DNA from: an uncultured Pseudomonadota bacterium
GTDB lineage: Bacteria; Pseudomonadota; Gammaproteobacteria; Steroidobacterales; Steroidobacteraceae
DNA: 59,384 nucleotides
Direction of reading: 5' to 3'
Assembly (NCBI GenBank): GCA_903898785.1
Contig: CAIUGU010000154.1
Coordinates: forward strand, 1-59,384
The stretch's first letter is position 1; each line of letters begins with the position of its first letter. Below are positions 44,984 to 52,949 of the stretch, in pieces. The position numbers and the translations under genes were made by a program. The notes beneath the pieces were generated by a model. That model was not told the DNA's origin and did not search any database. It worked only from the letters and a program-made list of their open reading frames with translations.

Positions 44984-45733
44984 ATGATCGGACGCTTCCT
45001 CGAAATCAGCAGTCCTGTCGACGACATCCTCGAAGCCAGCGCATTCTACGAGAAGCTGGGCTTCGTGCAGGCCGCCACTGGCGAGACCTGGCCTCATCCC
45101 TACGCGGTGCTGACGGACGGGCGCCTCTCGCTCGGTCTGCACCAGTCATCGCTGCCGGCAGCGACCTTGACGTATGTCCAGCCGGAACTTGCCCGCCACG
45201 TGGAGCGGCTCCGTGCCCTCGGGCTGGACTTCGTCGACGCCAGGCTCGATGGCGAATCGTTCAATCAGGCCAGCCTCATCGACCCTACCGGACAACGTAT
45301 CACGCTGATCGAGGCGCGGACGTTCTCGCCGCCGCCACTCGACCAGGGGCATGAATCGCTGCTCGGATACTTCGCGGAGTACGGGCTGCCCGTGCGCGAC
45401 TTCGAGTCTGCGACGTCGTTCTGGGAGTCTCTCGGCTTCATCAGCCTGGATGAATCCCGGGAGCCCTTTCCCCGCAGGACGCTCACCAGCGATCGGCTCA
45501 ACGTGGGGCTGTATCGCACACGCGCGTTTCGCATGCCGGTCCTGACGTTCGAGGACACGGACATGAAACGCCGGCTCGACACCTTGCGACTCAGGGGCGT
45601 CGAGCTCCTCGACGACATGCCCGATTCGCTCGATGCCGCGACCAACGCAGTGGTCAGGGCGCCGGAAGGCACCCGCCTGCTCCTGCTCAGCGCCGAAGCC
45701 GACGGCCTGACCGGCCAGCACGGATTGCAGTAG
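44984..45733 (+). CDS. Two-domain VOC (glyoxalase-like) protein
   Basis: A 249-residue protein composed of two VOC repeats (about 1-115 and 125-240), each with a beta-alpha-beta-beta-beta pattern: VDDILEASAFYEKLGFV in the first and VRDFESATSFWESLGFI in the second. The metal-ligand positions expected for glyoxalase I are not all clear. The activity is unknown. It follows hemH by 22 bases and precedes the CoA-transferase gene by nine, so the three probably form an operon. Confidence 0.8.
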   Translation: MIGRFLEISSPVDDILEASAFYEKLGFVQAATGETWPHPYAVLTDGRLSLGLHQSSLPAATLTYVQPELARHVERLRALGLDFVDARLDGESFNQASLIDPTGQRITLIEARTFSPPPLDQGHESLLGYFAEYGLPVRDFESATSFWESLGFISLDESREPFPRRTLTSDRLNVGLYRTRAFRMPVLTFEDTDMKRRLDTLRLRGVELLDDMPDSLDAATNAVVRAPEGTRLLLLSAEADGLTGQHGLQ

Positions 45734-45742
45734 AGCCTGCCC

Positions 45743-47917
45743 TTGAGCCCGTCTTCACCCCGCCGCTTTGCCGATCCCGAAGCTTGCGTCGATGCGACCC
45801 TCGCGCGCCTCGGCAAGCGGATCGTGCTGGGCCTGCCGGTGGGCCTCGGCAAGCCGATCCCGTTCGTCAACGCAATGGTGCGTCGTGCTTGCCGCGACGC
45901 CAGCATCCACCTGACGATCCTCACGGCACTGTCCTTCAGGGTACCGAGGGGCCGTAGCGATCTCGAACGCCGCCTGGTCGCTCCCCTCGCGCACCGGCTG
46001 TTCGGCGATGCGCCACCTCTCGAGTATGTCTCTCTGCTCGAAGCGGGTACGCTGCCGTCGAACATAGAAGTCACGGAGTTCTTCCTGGAGCCCGGCGCAT
46101 GGGTATCCAACGATCACCTGCAGCAGCATTACCTGAGTGCCAACTACACGCACGTCATTCGTGATGCGCTGGCTCGAGGCTTGAATGTTCTGGCGCAGCT
46201 GGTTGCGCTGCCCGGCCCGGATGATGCCCTGCCCGGCCACCTGAGCCTGAGCTGCAATCCGGACCTGACCGTGGACCTGCTGCCGCACATCGCCGCGATG
46301 CGCGCCAACGGCAAGCCCTTCGCTCTCATCGGCGCTTTGCATCGCGACCTGCCGTTCATGTACGGCGATGCCGTCGTGCCCGAGGACTCGTTCGATTTCC
46401 TGATCGATCCGCCGGAACGGGAGATCCGTCTCTTCTGCCCGCCGAATCCCGCCATCGACGTATCGGACCACATGATCGGCCTCGCAGTGAGTACGCTCGT
46501 GAAGGACGGCGGGACGCTCCAGCTTGGCATCGGCGAGCTCGGGGATGCGGTGGTCCACGGACTGCTGCTGCGGCAACAACGCCCCGCGCTATACCGCGAA
46601 GCGCTGGAACGCACCGGACTGCTGCAGGCATCCGGGACGCTGATCGAGAGGGAGGGCGGTACGACGCCATTCGATCGCGGGCTGTACGCGTGCTCGGAGA
46701 TGCTCGTGGACGGTTTCGTCGATCTCATCGAAGCCGGCATCCTGAAGCGACAGGTTTACCCCAGCGCCCGCATCCAGCAGCTTCTCGATGAAGGCTCGAT
46801 CACGGAGACGCTCGACGCCGGCTGCATCGATGCGTTGCACGAAGCGGGAGTCCGGCGATTGTCGTACGTCGACTTCCAGGAGCTGCGCGATGTCGGTGTA
46901 CTGCGCGATGACATCCGCTTCGAGAACGGCATGCTCGTAACGCCGCAGGGACTCGGCATTCCGGTGAACCTCGACGATCCCGCGAGCCGCGCGGCGATCG
47001 CGACGCACTGCCTCGGCGCGCGGCTGCGCAACGGCAGCGTGCTCGATGCCGCCTTCTTCTTCGGACCGGCTTCCTTCTATGCTCGTCTGCGCGGCATGCC
47101 GGTGTCCCGTCGCAGGCAACTGGCCATGCGCGGCATCAGCTTCATCAACGAGCTGTACGGACCGGAGCTCGAGCTCAAGAGCTCGCAGCGACGCGATGCC
47201 CGCTTCGTTAACACGACCATGATGGTGACCGCGCTCGGGAGCGCCGTGTCCGATGGCCTTGCGGATGGCAGGGTGGTCAGCGGCGTGGGCGGTCAATACA
47301 ACTTCGTCGCCATGGCGCACCTGCTGCCGGGCGCACGTTCAATCTTGTGCCTGCGGAGTACCCGGAAAAAGGCAGGGGCGGTCTCGTCCAACATTCCCTG
47401 GAGCTACGGCCATAGCACCATTCCACGTCATCTTCGCGACCTCGTCGTGACGGAGTACGGCATTGCGGATCTGCGCAGCAAGACGGACTCCGAGGTCATC
47501 CGAGCGCTGCTAGAAATCATGGATTCGCGGTTCCAGGGCGAACTGGTCCGCAGCGCCCGGGCCAGCGGCAAGCTCCCCGGCAGCTACCGGATCCCGGATC
47601 GCGCCCGCAACAACACACCGGAGCGCATCGTCGCGCAGCTGCGGCCATTCAAGGATCAGTCCCTGTTCGCGGAGTACCCCTTCGGCTCCGACCTGACCGC
47701 GGAAGAACAGGCTCTCGGGCGAGCCTTGCGCTGGCTGCAAGTCGAAACATCGACACCTTCTCGGAAGCTTGCAACCCTGGTGAGGGCACTGCGGACGCGC
47801 AGCACGGACGCAACACTGTTGCCGCTGCTCGCTCGAATGCAGCTGGACCGGCCGGCATCGCTCCAGGAACGAATGCAGCAGAAGCTGTTGGCGCTCGCGC
47901 TCTTCGCAACGCGCTGA
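45743..47917 (+). CDS. Acetyl-CoA hydrolase/transferase family protein
   Basis: A 724-residue protein with a CoA-transferase fold and the C-terminal AcetylCoA_hyd_C domain (about residues 440-600), which carries VSGVGGQYNFVAMAH and VVTEYGIADLRSKTDSEV. The N-terminal half contains LQLGIGELGDAVVHGLL, the family's glycine motif. It would transfer or hydrolyse CoA from short acyl-CoA. It starts with TTG 45743 a few bases after an in-frame TAG (45731-45733), so little room exists for another start. The C-terminal 100 residues extend beyond the domain. Confidence 0.8.
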   Translation: MSPSSPRRFADPEACVDATLARLGKRIVLGLPVGLGKPIPFVNAMVRRACRDASIHLTILTALSFRVPRGRSDLERRLVAPLAHRLFGDAPPLEYVSLLEAGTLPSNIEVTEFFLEPGAWVSNDHLQQHYLSANYTHVIRDALARGLNVLAQLVALPGPDDALPGHLSLSCNPDLTVDLLPHIAAMRANGKPFALIGALHRDLPFMYGDAVVPEDSFDFLIDPPEREIRLFCPPNPAIDVSDHMIGLAVSTLVKDGGTLQLGIGELGDAVVHGLLLRQQRPALYREALERTGLLQASGTLIEREGGTTPFDRGLYACSEMLVDGFVDLIEAGILKRQVYPSARIQQLLDEGSITETLDAGCIDALHEAGVRRLSYVDFQELRDVGVLRDDIRFENGMLVTPQGLGIPVNLDDPASRAAIATHCLGARLRNGSVLDAAFFFGPASFYARLRGMPVSRRRQLAMRGISFINELYGPELELKSSQRRDARFVNTTMMVTALGSAVSDGLADGRVVSGVGGQYNFVAMAHLLPGARSILCLRSTRKKAGAVSSNIPWSYGHSTIPRHLRDLVVTEYGIADLRSKTDSEVIRALLEIMDSRFQGELVRSARASGKLPGSYRIPDRARNNTPERIVAQLRPFKDQSLFAEYPFGSDLTAEEQALGRALRWLQVETSTPSRKLATLVRALRTRSTDATLLPLLARMQLDRPASLQERMQQKLLALALFATR

Positions 47918-48181
47918 ACGTCTGCGAATGCAGACAATCCTCCGCTTCGTGTTTAGCACCGATTCAGGTCCCGACCGCTAGTCTGCGCCCGTCTCCACCG
48001 GGAACGGAAACGGCGGTGTTGCGGGGACGATTGTCGGGGTTCGTTGTCGTGCTGTCGGACAGCAGACGTGGCCGACGTCGCGTGATCCTACAGCTGCTCT
48101 GGCGCGAGGCCTCTCGTGCCGGCAGCCCGCTCACCGCATCCTTCCTTCTGGAATCTGACGGGACATACGAAGGAGAGAATG

Positions 48182-48799
48182 ATGACGACATCCAAGCTCA
48201 AGGCATTGAAACTCGCCGGCATCGCCACGGCCCTGTGCGGCGTGTGCGCCGGTCCGGCGATGGCACAAGTCGCTGCGAATCCGGGCGGGCCGTACCTCGG
48301 CGTGGGCTGGGGTCAGTTCAGCGCCGATATCGATAGCCTGAGCGACGCCGGGTCGACGGCAAACCGCATCGTCAATTCGAACGACAACGCGTGGAAGGCC
48401 TTTGCAGGCTGGCGCTTCAACCCGTACATCGGCGTTGAAGTGGCATACATCGACCTGGGCAGTCCGGGCGACCGCTTCGAGGGCTCCGGATCGAGCGGCA
48501 ACTACGCGCTCGATGTCAGCGGCTTCAGCCCGTCATTGATCGGCACGCTGCCGCTCGGCCCGGTCGAGCTGTTTGCCAAGGCCGGTTACTACTTTTATGA
48601 CGTCAAGCTGCGTCTTGACCTCGACGCGCCCGGTCCCGACCTGCGGTCCAAGTCGAGTCGCGACGACTTCATCTACGGCGGCGGCATCGGCGTGACGTTT
48701 GCCGAGCACCTGCATGTCCGTGCGGAGTACGAGGTGATCGATCTCAAGAACGCGAGCAATTCGGACGCACTTTGGCTGAGCGCGGCCTGGCGCTTCTAG
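48182..48799 (+). CDS. Outer-membrane beta-barrel protein, OmpA/OmpW-like
   Basis: A 205-residue protein. AAGGAG lies six bases before ATG 48182. The signal peptide ends PAMAQ. The mature chain alternates polar and aromatic residues and ends in AWRF, a terminal Phe recognised by BamA. The eight-strand pattern (for example PYLGVGWGQFSADI and PYIGVEVAYIDLG) fits the porin-like OMP_b-brl family. Function unknown. The 264 bases before it hold no gene that I can see. Confidence 0.85.
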   Translation: MTTSKLKALKLAGIATALCGVCAGPAMAQVAANPGGPYLGVGWGQFSADIDSLSDAGSTANRIVNSNDNAWKAFAGWRFNPYIGVEVAYIDLGSPGDRFEGSGSSGNYALDVSGFSPSLIGTLPLGPVELFAKAGYYFYDVKLRLDLDAPGPDLRSKSSRDDFIYGGGIGVTFAEHLHVRAEYEVIDLKNASNSDALWLSAAWRF

Positions 48800-48808
48800 A
48801 CGGGACCT

Positions 48809-49702
48809 TCAGGTCCGGGCGGCAATGCGCTCGGCCTGATTCCTGAGCAGGCGGCCAAAGCCGACGCCGTCGTAAAAGCGGTCCAGCAATGCCAGATCCG
48901 GGGGTCGGCGACGCAAGTCGCTGACCTCCGCTTGGATGGGCATATCGCAATAGATCCCGGTCAGCTGGCGCGCGAGGAAAGCCGCTTCCCGATAGTCCTT
49001 CAACTGTCCAGTGACGAACCCCGCATTACGCACCTTCAGCTTGGCTACCCGGTCCAGGTTCGCGTAGAGCTGGTCAAGCGAACTGAAATGCTTGAGCAGG
49101 ATCGACGCTGTCTTGCGGCCGATGCCGGGCACGCCGCGAATGTTGTCGACGGCGTCACCCGTGAGGGCCAGGAAGTCCGCAATGGCCTCCGGGTTGGCTC
49201 CAAAGCGCTCCTCGATGTCGTCGTACGCATAGCGGACATCGGCAACATAGTCCCAGAACTCGTCATCAGGCCCGACCAACTGGGCCAGGTCCTTGTCGCG
49301 CGTGACGATGACCGATGGCCTGCCACTCGCCCGCGCCCGCTTCGCCAGCGTGCCGATCACGTCATCGGCCTCGAACTCGGGACTCGAGTATTCAGCTAGC
49401 CCGAACGCACGGCAGAACTCACGACAGAGGCGAAACTGTTGCTTCAGTTCGAGCGGTGCAGGTTCACGGTGCGCCTTGTAGGGCGGGTAGATCCGGTTGC
49501 GGAATGAAGTCGCCAGGCTCTCGTCGAACGCCACCGCCATGTGCGTCGGGCCGACACTCTCGATGAGATCGCCGATGAACCTGGCGAAGCCATGCAAGGC
49601 ATTGACCGGCCGGCCGTCCAGGTCGGTCAGCGTCACGGGAACGGAGTGATAGGCGCGGAAGATGAAGACGGAAGCGTCGATCAGATAGACCGGGTCCGCC
49701 AC
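48809..49702 (-). CDS. 5'-3' exonuclease of the Pol I N-terminal (FEN/ExoIX) family
   Basis: A 297-residue flap-type nuclease. Acidic metal-binding residues are seen in LIDASVFIFRAYHS, VAFDESLATSFRN, EFEADDVIGTLA, VTRDKDL and LTGDAVDNIRGVPGIGRKTA; the last is the H3TH DNA-binding motif. There is no polymerase domain, so it is a stand-alone exonuclease. GTG 49702 is preferred (GAGAGG upstream); GTG 49750 would add a low-complexity stretch. It follows the HNH gene by 49 bases. Confidence 0.88.
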   Translation of the reverse strand: MADPVYLIDASVFIFRAYHSVPVTLTDLDGRPVNALHGFARFIGDLIESVGPTHMAVAFDESLATSFRNRIYPPYKAHREPAPLELKQQFRLCREFCRAFGLAEYSSPEFEADDVIGTLAKRARASGRPSVIVTRDKDLAQLVGPDDEFWDYVADVRYAYDDIEERFGANPEAIADFLALTGDAVDNIRGVPGIGRKTASILLKHFSSLDQLYANLDRVAKLKVRNAGFVTGQLKDYREAAFLARQLTGIYCDMPIQAEVSDLRRRPPDLALLDRFYDGVGFGRLLRNQAERIAART

Positions 49703-49751
49703 ACTGCCTCTCCCGGGGGCCGGAGGGTCCGACTCCTGCCTTGCAGGCACT

Positions 49752-50354
49752 TCAGACCTGCGCGTTGCGCAGTCGCGCGTGGAGCGGGCTGGTCCGCGGA
49801 AAATGGGCGATCAGGTATTCCATCTGGTCCGCGAGCACGCGCCGGCCCTTGAGATAGATGTATTCAGCATAGGTGGGCTTGAACGGCACGGCGATCAGCT
49901 GCAGACCGGCTTCCTCCGGCGTCTGCGATGCCTTGTGGTTGTTGCAGCGACGGCAGGCCGTCGCGACGTTCGTCCAGGTATCCCGCCCACCCTGGCTCAA
50001 AGGACGAATGTGGTCGCGCGACAGCAGGCTGCTCGGAAAGCGCAGGCCGCAATACAGGCAGAGATACGCATCCCGCTTGAAGAGCGTCTGGTTATTGAGG
50101 GGCGGCGTGTAATCGCCGCGAAGGTTGCCCGGGTTGTAACTGTGACCCGTGGTGGCAATGATGGAACTGACGTTCACCACGGTGCGCAGGCCGGTACGGG
50201 CATTGGTGCCGCCATACAAGCTGTATAGCGGCGTCCCGCATGCATAGGCGACCTGTTCGGTGTGGTAGAGTCTGACCGCGTCGCGATAGTCGATCCACTC
50301 GAGCGGCATGCCCGAGACGTCGGTCCTCAAGATTTCCTGAGAGAGGCTGATCAC
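49752..50354 (-). CDS. HNH endonuclease
   Basis: About 200 residues. The C-terminal half holds the HNH nuclease fold with a zinc-binding pair CLYCG and CRRCNNHKAS and the core SRDHIRPLSQGGRDTWTN. The N-terminal part (PLEWIDYRDAVRLY) resembles the widely conserved chromosomal HNH proteins of proteobacteria. GTG 50354 is the likely start; the frame is open to 50513. It is not linked to phage genes here. Function unproven. Confidence 0.82.
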   Translation of the reverse strand: MISLSQEILRTDVSGMPLEWIDYRDAVRLYHTEQVAYACGTPLYSLYGGTNARTGLRTVVNVSSIIATTGHSYNPGNLRGDYTPPLNNQTLFKRDAYLCLYCGLRFPSSLLSRDHIRPLSQGGRDTWTNVATACRRCNNHKASQTPEEAGLQLIAVPFKPTYAEYIYLKGRRVLADQMEYLIAHFPRTSPLHARLRNAQV

Positions 50355-50701
50355 GTTACACCGTGCCGGCCAGCTGACCGGCGATACTGATCCGATCCAC
50401 CCACCTACATCGCTGCGAAGCGCTATCGATGTCTGCCGTCCCGTGAAAGACGCAGCGGGATCCCCACGGGCCGATGCCCGCGTAAGATACGCGAGCCAGA
50501 TACCATAATTCAACGAGTTCGTTCGACGGCAACGCGCTACGCAACAGCTTGCGGGAAAGCGCGGCCGGTGATGTGGGCGGCTCGATGAAGCCCATCGAGG
50601 CCACGGACGACGCGATGGTGAAGGCCGCCATTCACGCCGCGGCCAGTCGGCCGTAGCGCAGCTGATCCTGTGCGAGAAGGCCGTCCGGCCGGGGTTTCCG
50701 G
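50355..50701. other. Gene-free region between the HNH gene and the DUF3106 gene
   Basis: About 350 bases upstream of the HNH gene. On the plus strand a short open frame ends at TAG 50654-50656 and encodes up to 50 residues (ending AAIHAAASRP), without ribosome site or family match; it may be a gene remnant. No hairpin followed by a U-tract is seen. Confidence 0.35.
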
Positions 50702-51193
50702 TTACTGCCTGCGTGCAGGCGGGCGGCGATTCTGCAGCCGCTCGCGTACCCGCTGGCGCTGTTCCGGCGTCAGCTGCCTGAACCGCTCGCGCAGCTCCTG
50801 CCTGCGTTCGGGCGAGAGGTCGCGGAACCGGCGGAAATTCTCGCGGAGCCGCGCCTGCTCATCCGGAGCCAAGTCCTGGAAATTCTGGTAGCGCTCGCGA
50901 ATCTGTGCGCGCTGCTCGTCCGTGAGAGACTGCCAACGACTGAAACGCTCGCTCGCCCTCTCACGCTGGTCGGGCGTCATGGCCAGCCATCTCTCCGTTC
51001 CCTTCGCCAGCGCCACTTGCCTGCCAGGAGGCAGTTGCTCCCAGTTGTTTTCAAAGCCGGCCAGGATCTGCTGCTGCTCCGCGGTGAGTTGGGACCACGT
51101 GATGCCCGGCGCATCTGCGGCATGTGCGGCACCGATGCAGAGGAGCAGCCCAACGACAGCCGCGTGCAACCAATGATGTAAATGTCGCTTCAT
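50702..51193 (-). CDS. DUF3106 periplasmic protein with repeated helical motifs
   Basis: A 163-residue protein with a signal peptide ending AAHA. The mature part consists of repeating helical units with the pattern W/F-x-x-L-T/S-x-E-Q/R-R-x-x-I/L-R-E-R, such as LTDEQRAQIRERYQNF and LSPERRQELRERFRQL, and an Arg/Gln-rich tail. This is the DUF3106 family. It is the last gene of the ECF sigma operon, and its start overlaps the upstream stop by four bases. Similar repeats resemble CpxP/Spy-like chaperone or stress sensors, but the role here is inference. Confidence 0.85.
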   Translation of the reverse strand: MKRHLHHWLHAAVVGLLLCIGAAHAADAPGITWSQLTAEQQQILAGFENNWEQLPPGRQVALAKGTERWLAMTPDQRERASERFSRWQSLTDEQRAQIRERYQNFQDLAPDEQARLRENFRRFRDLSPERRQELRERFRQLTPEQRQRVRERLQNRRPPARRQ

Positions 51194-51444
51194 TTTGACT
51201 CAACCGCCTTGGCTGCCTTCGGCGCAACCGCCTTGGAATTCGCTGGTGGGGGCTGTGCTTCAGCCACCTCGAAATCGGTCCAGTTGTCATCCGCGCCTTC
51301 CAGCGCGGCGAGATACTCGAGAAAGTCGGCGGGCACCGGCACCTTCGTCCGCGGGGGAGCGCTCTCCGCTGCGCCCGCACCCAACGGGAGCAGCATCGCT
51401 GCCGCAACCAGGGTCACGCCGTGCCTGTGGCGCTGGCTGTTCAA
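51190..51444 (-). CDS. Small exported hypothetical protein of the ECF sigma operon
   Basis: An 84-residue protein with a signal peptide ending GAGA, then PADFLEYLAALEGADDNWTDFE and an Ala/Pro/Lys-rich tail. It overlaps both neighbours by four bases, which supports a real gene. The acidic central segment resembles those of other small proteins between DUF3619 and DUF3106. No defined function. Confidence 0.75.
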   Translation of the reverse strand: MNSQRHRHGVTLVAAAMLLPLGAGAAESAPPRTKVPVPADFLEYLAALEGADDNWTDFEVAEAQPPPANSKAVAPKAAKAVESK

Positions 51445-51902
51445 CCCACGCCTCCGTTCGCGGCGGGCAGGTCCGTCTCCGCTTCGAGCCAGGAGTAGAA
51501 CTCGATCTCTTCAGCCAGCTCCAGGCTTTCGGCATCCGCCATGAGGGCAAGGTCATCGAATGCGGCGCCCGCCTCCGCATGCACGGCTACGCTCTGCGAT
51601 ACGGGAGTAGAGGTTGGCATGCCAACCCAGACGAGCGCGGCAATGACAACGACAGCCAGCCCCCCTGCCGGAGCGAGCCAGCCTCCCATCGGCAAGCCTC
51701 GCGGCTGAGAGGACGGCAGCTGCTCGAGCGCTGCATGACGCGCCCGCGTCAGGCGCGACCGCGTCCTGGCGTCCAGGTGCTCGACGCTGTCGAGCAGCAA
51801 GTCGCGGGCGCGTCCAGCAAAGGCAGTGTCAAGCGCCTCTTCGGTCCCGCTGCTGCCGTGAACGGGTGTGGCCCTTGCGGACCTCTCGTCAGCTGTATTC
51901 AC
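51441..51902 (-). CDS. DUF3619-type membrane protein, likely anti-sigma partner
   Basis: A 153-residue protein with GTG start 51902 overlapping the sigma stop (GTGA). Residues 1-70 are helical and carry LDARTRSRLTRARHAAL, typical of DUF3619; a transmembrane helix follows (GGLAVVVIAALVWVG), then an acidic C-terminus (LALMADAESLELAEEIEFYSWLE). The topology and position directly after an ECF sigma gene suggest an anti-sigma or sigma-modulating role. Confidence 0.75.
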   Translation of the reverse strand: MNTADERSARATPVHGSSGTEEALDTAFAGRARDLLLDSVEHLDARTRSRLTRARHAALEQLPSSQPRGLPMGGWLAPAGGLAVVVIAALVWVGMPTSTPVSQSVAVHAEAGAAFDDLALMADAESLELAEEIEFYSWLEAETDLPAANGGVG

Positions 51903-52525
51903 CAGGCCTCTCCCAGACGGGCACGTAACGTATGCACGGCCCGCGAATAATGCGTCTTCACGCTGCCTTCCGAACAGCCCATCACCGCTGCCGTCGCAGC
52001 GACATCCAGGCCTTCGATGGTCCGCAGCAGGAAAGCCTCGGACTGCCTGGCCGGAAGCTCGGCAACCGCGCTTTCCAGCTCGCGCAAGGCCTCGCCGTTC
52101 GCTACCAGTGCATCCGGCTCGGGCCTCCCGTCCGGCGCATCGATGCCGGGATCCTCCGCCGATTCGCCGTCTCCGGCGCCCGCAGGCCACCACGCAAAGA
52201 GGCGGTTACGCACCGACTTACGTCGCTGCGAATCGCGGATGCGGTTCTGCAGGATCCGGTAGAACAACGGCATCCATTCGGTCTCGGGCCGGTTGCCGTA
52301 ACGTCGCGCCAGCTGCAACATCGCATCCTGCACGACATCGAGCGCTTCCTCGGGATCGCGCAAGGCAATGCTCGCAATCCGGAACGCCCGTCTTTCGACA
52401 TTCGTCAGGAACTGATCCAGGGCGCGGGCAGAATTCAGACTGACATCCTCAGCAGGGGGGCGCCAACCAACGACAGCAGTGCCGTAAGGGCCCGTTTCGG
52501 CCGGAAGCGTAGCAGAGTGACCCAT
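51899..52525 (-). CDS. ECF-type RNA polymerase sigma factor
   Basis: A 208-residue sigma-70 family ECF factor. Region 2 (about residues 35-100) has RRAFRIASIALRDPEEALDVVQDAMLQL, and region 4 (about 150-205) reads ELPARQSEAFLLRTIEGLDVAATAAVMGCSEGSVKTH. A 40-residue acidic, Pro/Gly-rich linker separates them. Start ATG 52525 has AAGG eight bases upstream. It heads a four-gene overlapping operon with DUF3619, a small exported protein and DUF3106, an arrangement recurrent in beta- and gammaproteobacteria. Confidence 0.92.
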   Translation of the reverse strand: MGHSATLPAETGPYGTAVVGWRPPAEDVSLNSARALDQFLTNVERRAFRIASIALRDPEEALDVVQDAMLQLARRYGNRPETEWMPLFYRILQNRIRDSQRRKSVRNRLFAWWPAGAGDGESAEDPGIDAPDGRPEPDALVANGEALRELESAVAELPARQSEAFLLRTIEGLDVAATAAVMGCSEGSVKTHYSRAVHTLRARLGEAW

Positions 52526-52594
52526 GGCTGCTGCCTTGACGCTCTTCCTCGAATCTCCACCGCGACATCAATGCCGACCAGCCGCAACTCTGTG

Positions 52595-52623
52595 TATAAC
52601 GTGCCACACCCGCCGGGGTTGAC
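52595..52623 (-). promoter_or_regulatory. Candidate ECF-type promoter for the sigma operon
   Basis: On the minus strand GTCAACC is followed 15-16 bases later by CGTTATA, resembling the AACC...CGTT architecture of ECF promoters. It ends about 70 bases before the sigma ATG and would allow autoregulation. No SELEX-type evidence is possible here. Confidence 0.3.
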
Positions 52624-52847
52624 GCCGCCTTCAAGGGGGCTTTTGTCCGACCTTTCATCCACCTGCGAGCAGATGTCACGAGACGATGTGAAGAGCCGGC
52701 ACAGCAGCGAGCGGCGTCGGTCCTTTTCGGATAGCATAAGTCGATGTTTTTATTAATTTTATTCTCCTCTTTTTGGCCTGCGATCATTTGTTGAGCAGCC
52801 GGCAAAACCCACAATCGAAATGCCCACTTGGATACTTTTGCCCCAAC

Positions 52848-52882
52848 TCATCCACAGAGTTATCCACAGCTTTTGTGGACAA
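52848..52882 (+). promoter_or_regulatory. Cluster of three DnaA boxes upstream of priA
   Basis: TCATCCACA (52848-52856, one mismatch), TTATCCACA (52860-52868, perfect) and, on the opposite strand, TTGTCCACA (52882-52874, one mismatch). The last two face each other as an inverted pair. Confidence 0.75.
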
Positions 52883-52949
52883 CTTTCCATAATGGGCAAC
52901 CGACGGCGAGGCTTGTGACCCTGCACGCGAACGGGACCGGTTGCTGACG

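Larger units (their letters stand above)
52526..52949. other. Divergent region between the ECF sigma operon and priA
   Basis: About 424 bases without a gene. It holds an ECF-like promoter candidate facing the sigma gene (52595-52623), an AT-rich run at 52737-52776 with TTTTTATTAATTTTATT and little GC, and three DnaA boxes at 52848-52882. A GATC lies at about 52782. Confidence 0.6.

Noticed and set aside
50573-50656. Short plus-strand frame of 27 codons from GTG
   Set aside because: No ribosome site, no family match, and composition no better than background; kept as a note only.
52737-52882. Main chromosomal replication origin
   Set aside because: AT-rich DNA and DnaA boxes are present, but no dnaA, dnaN, gidA, parAB or rpmH gene is near, and only three boxes are seen; kept as a regulatory cluster.
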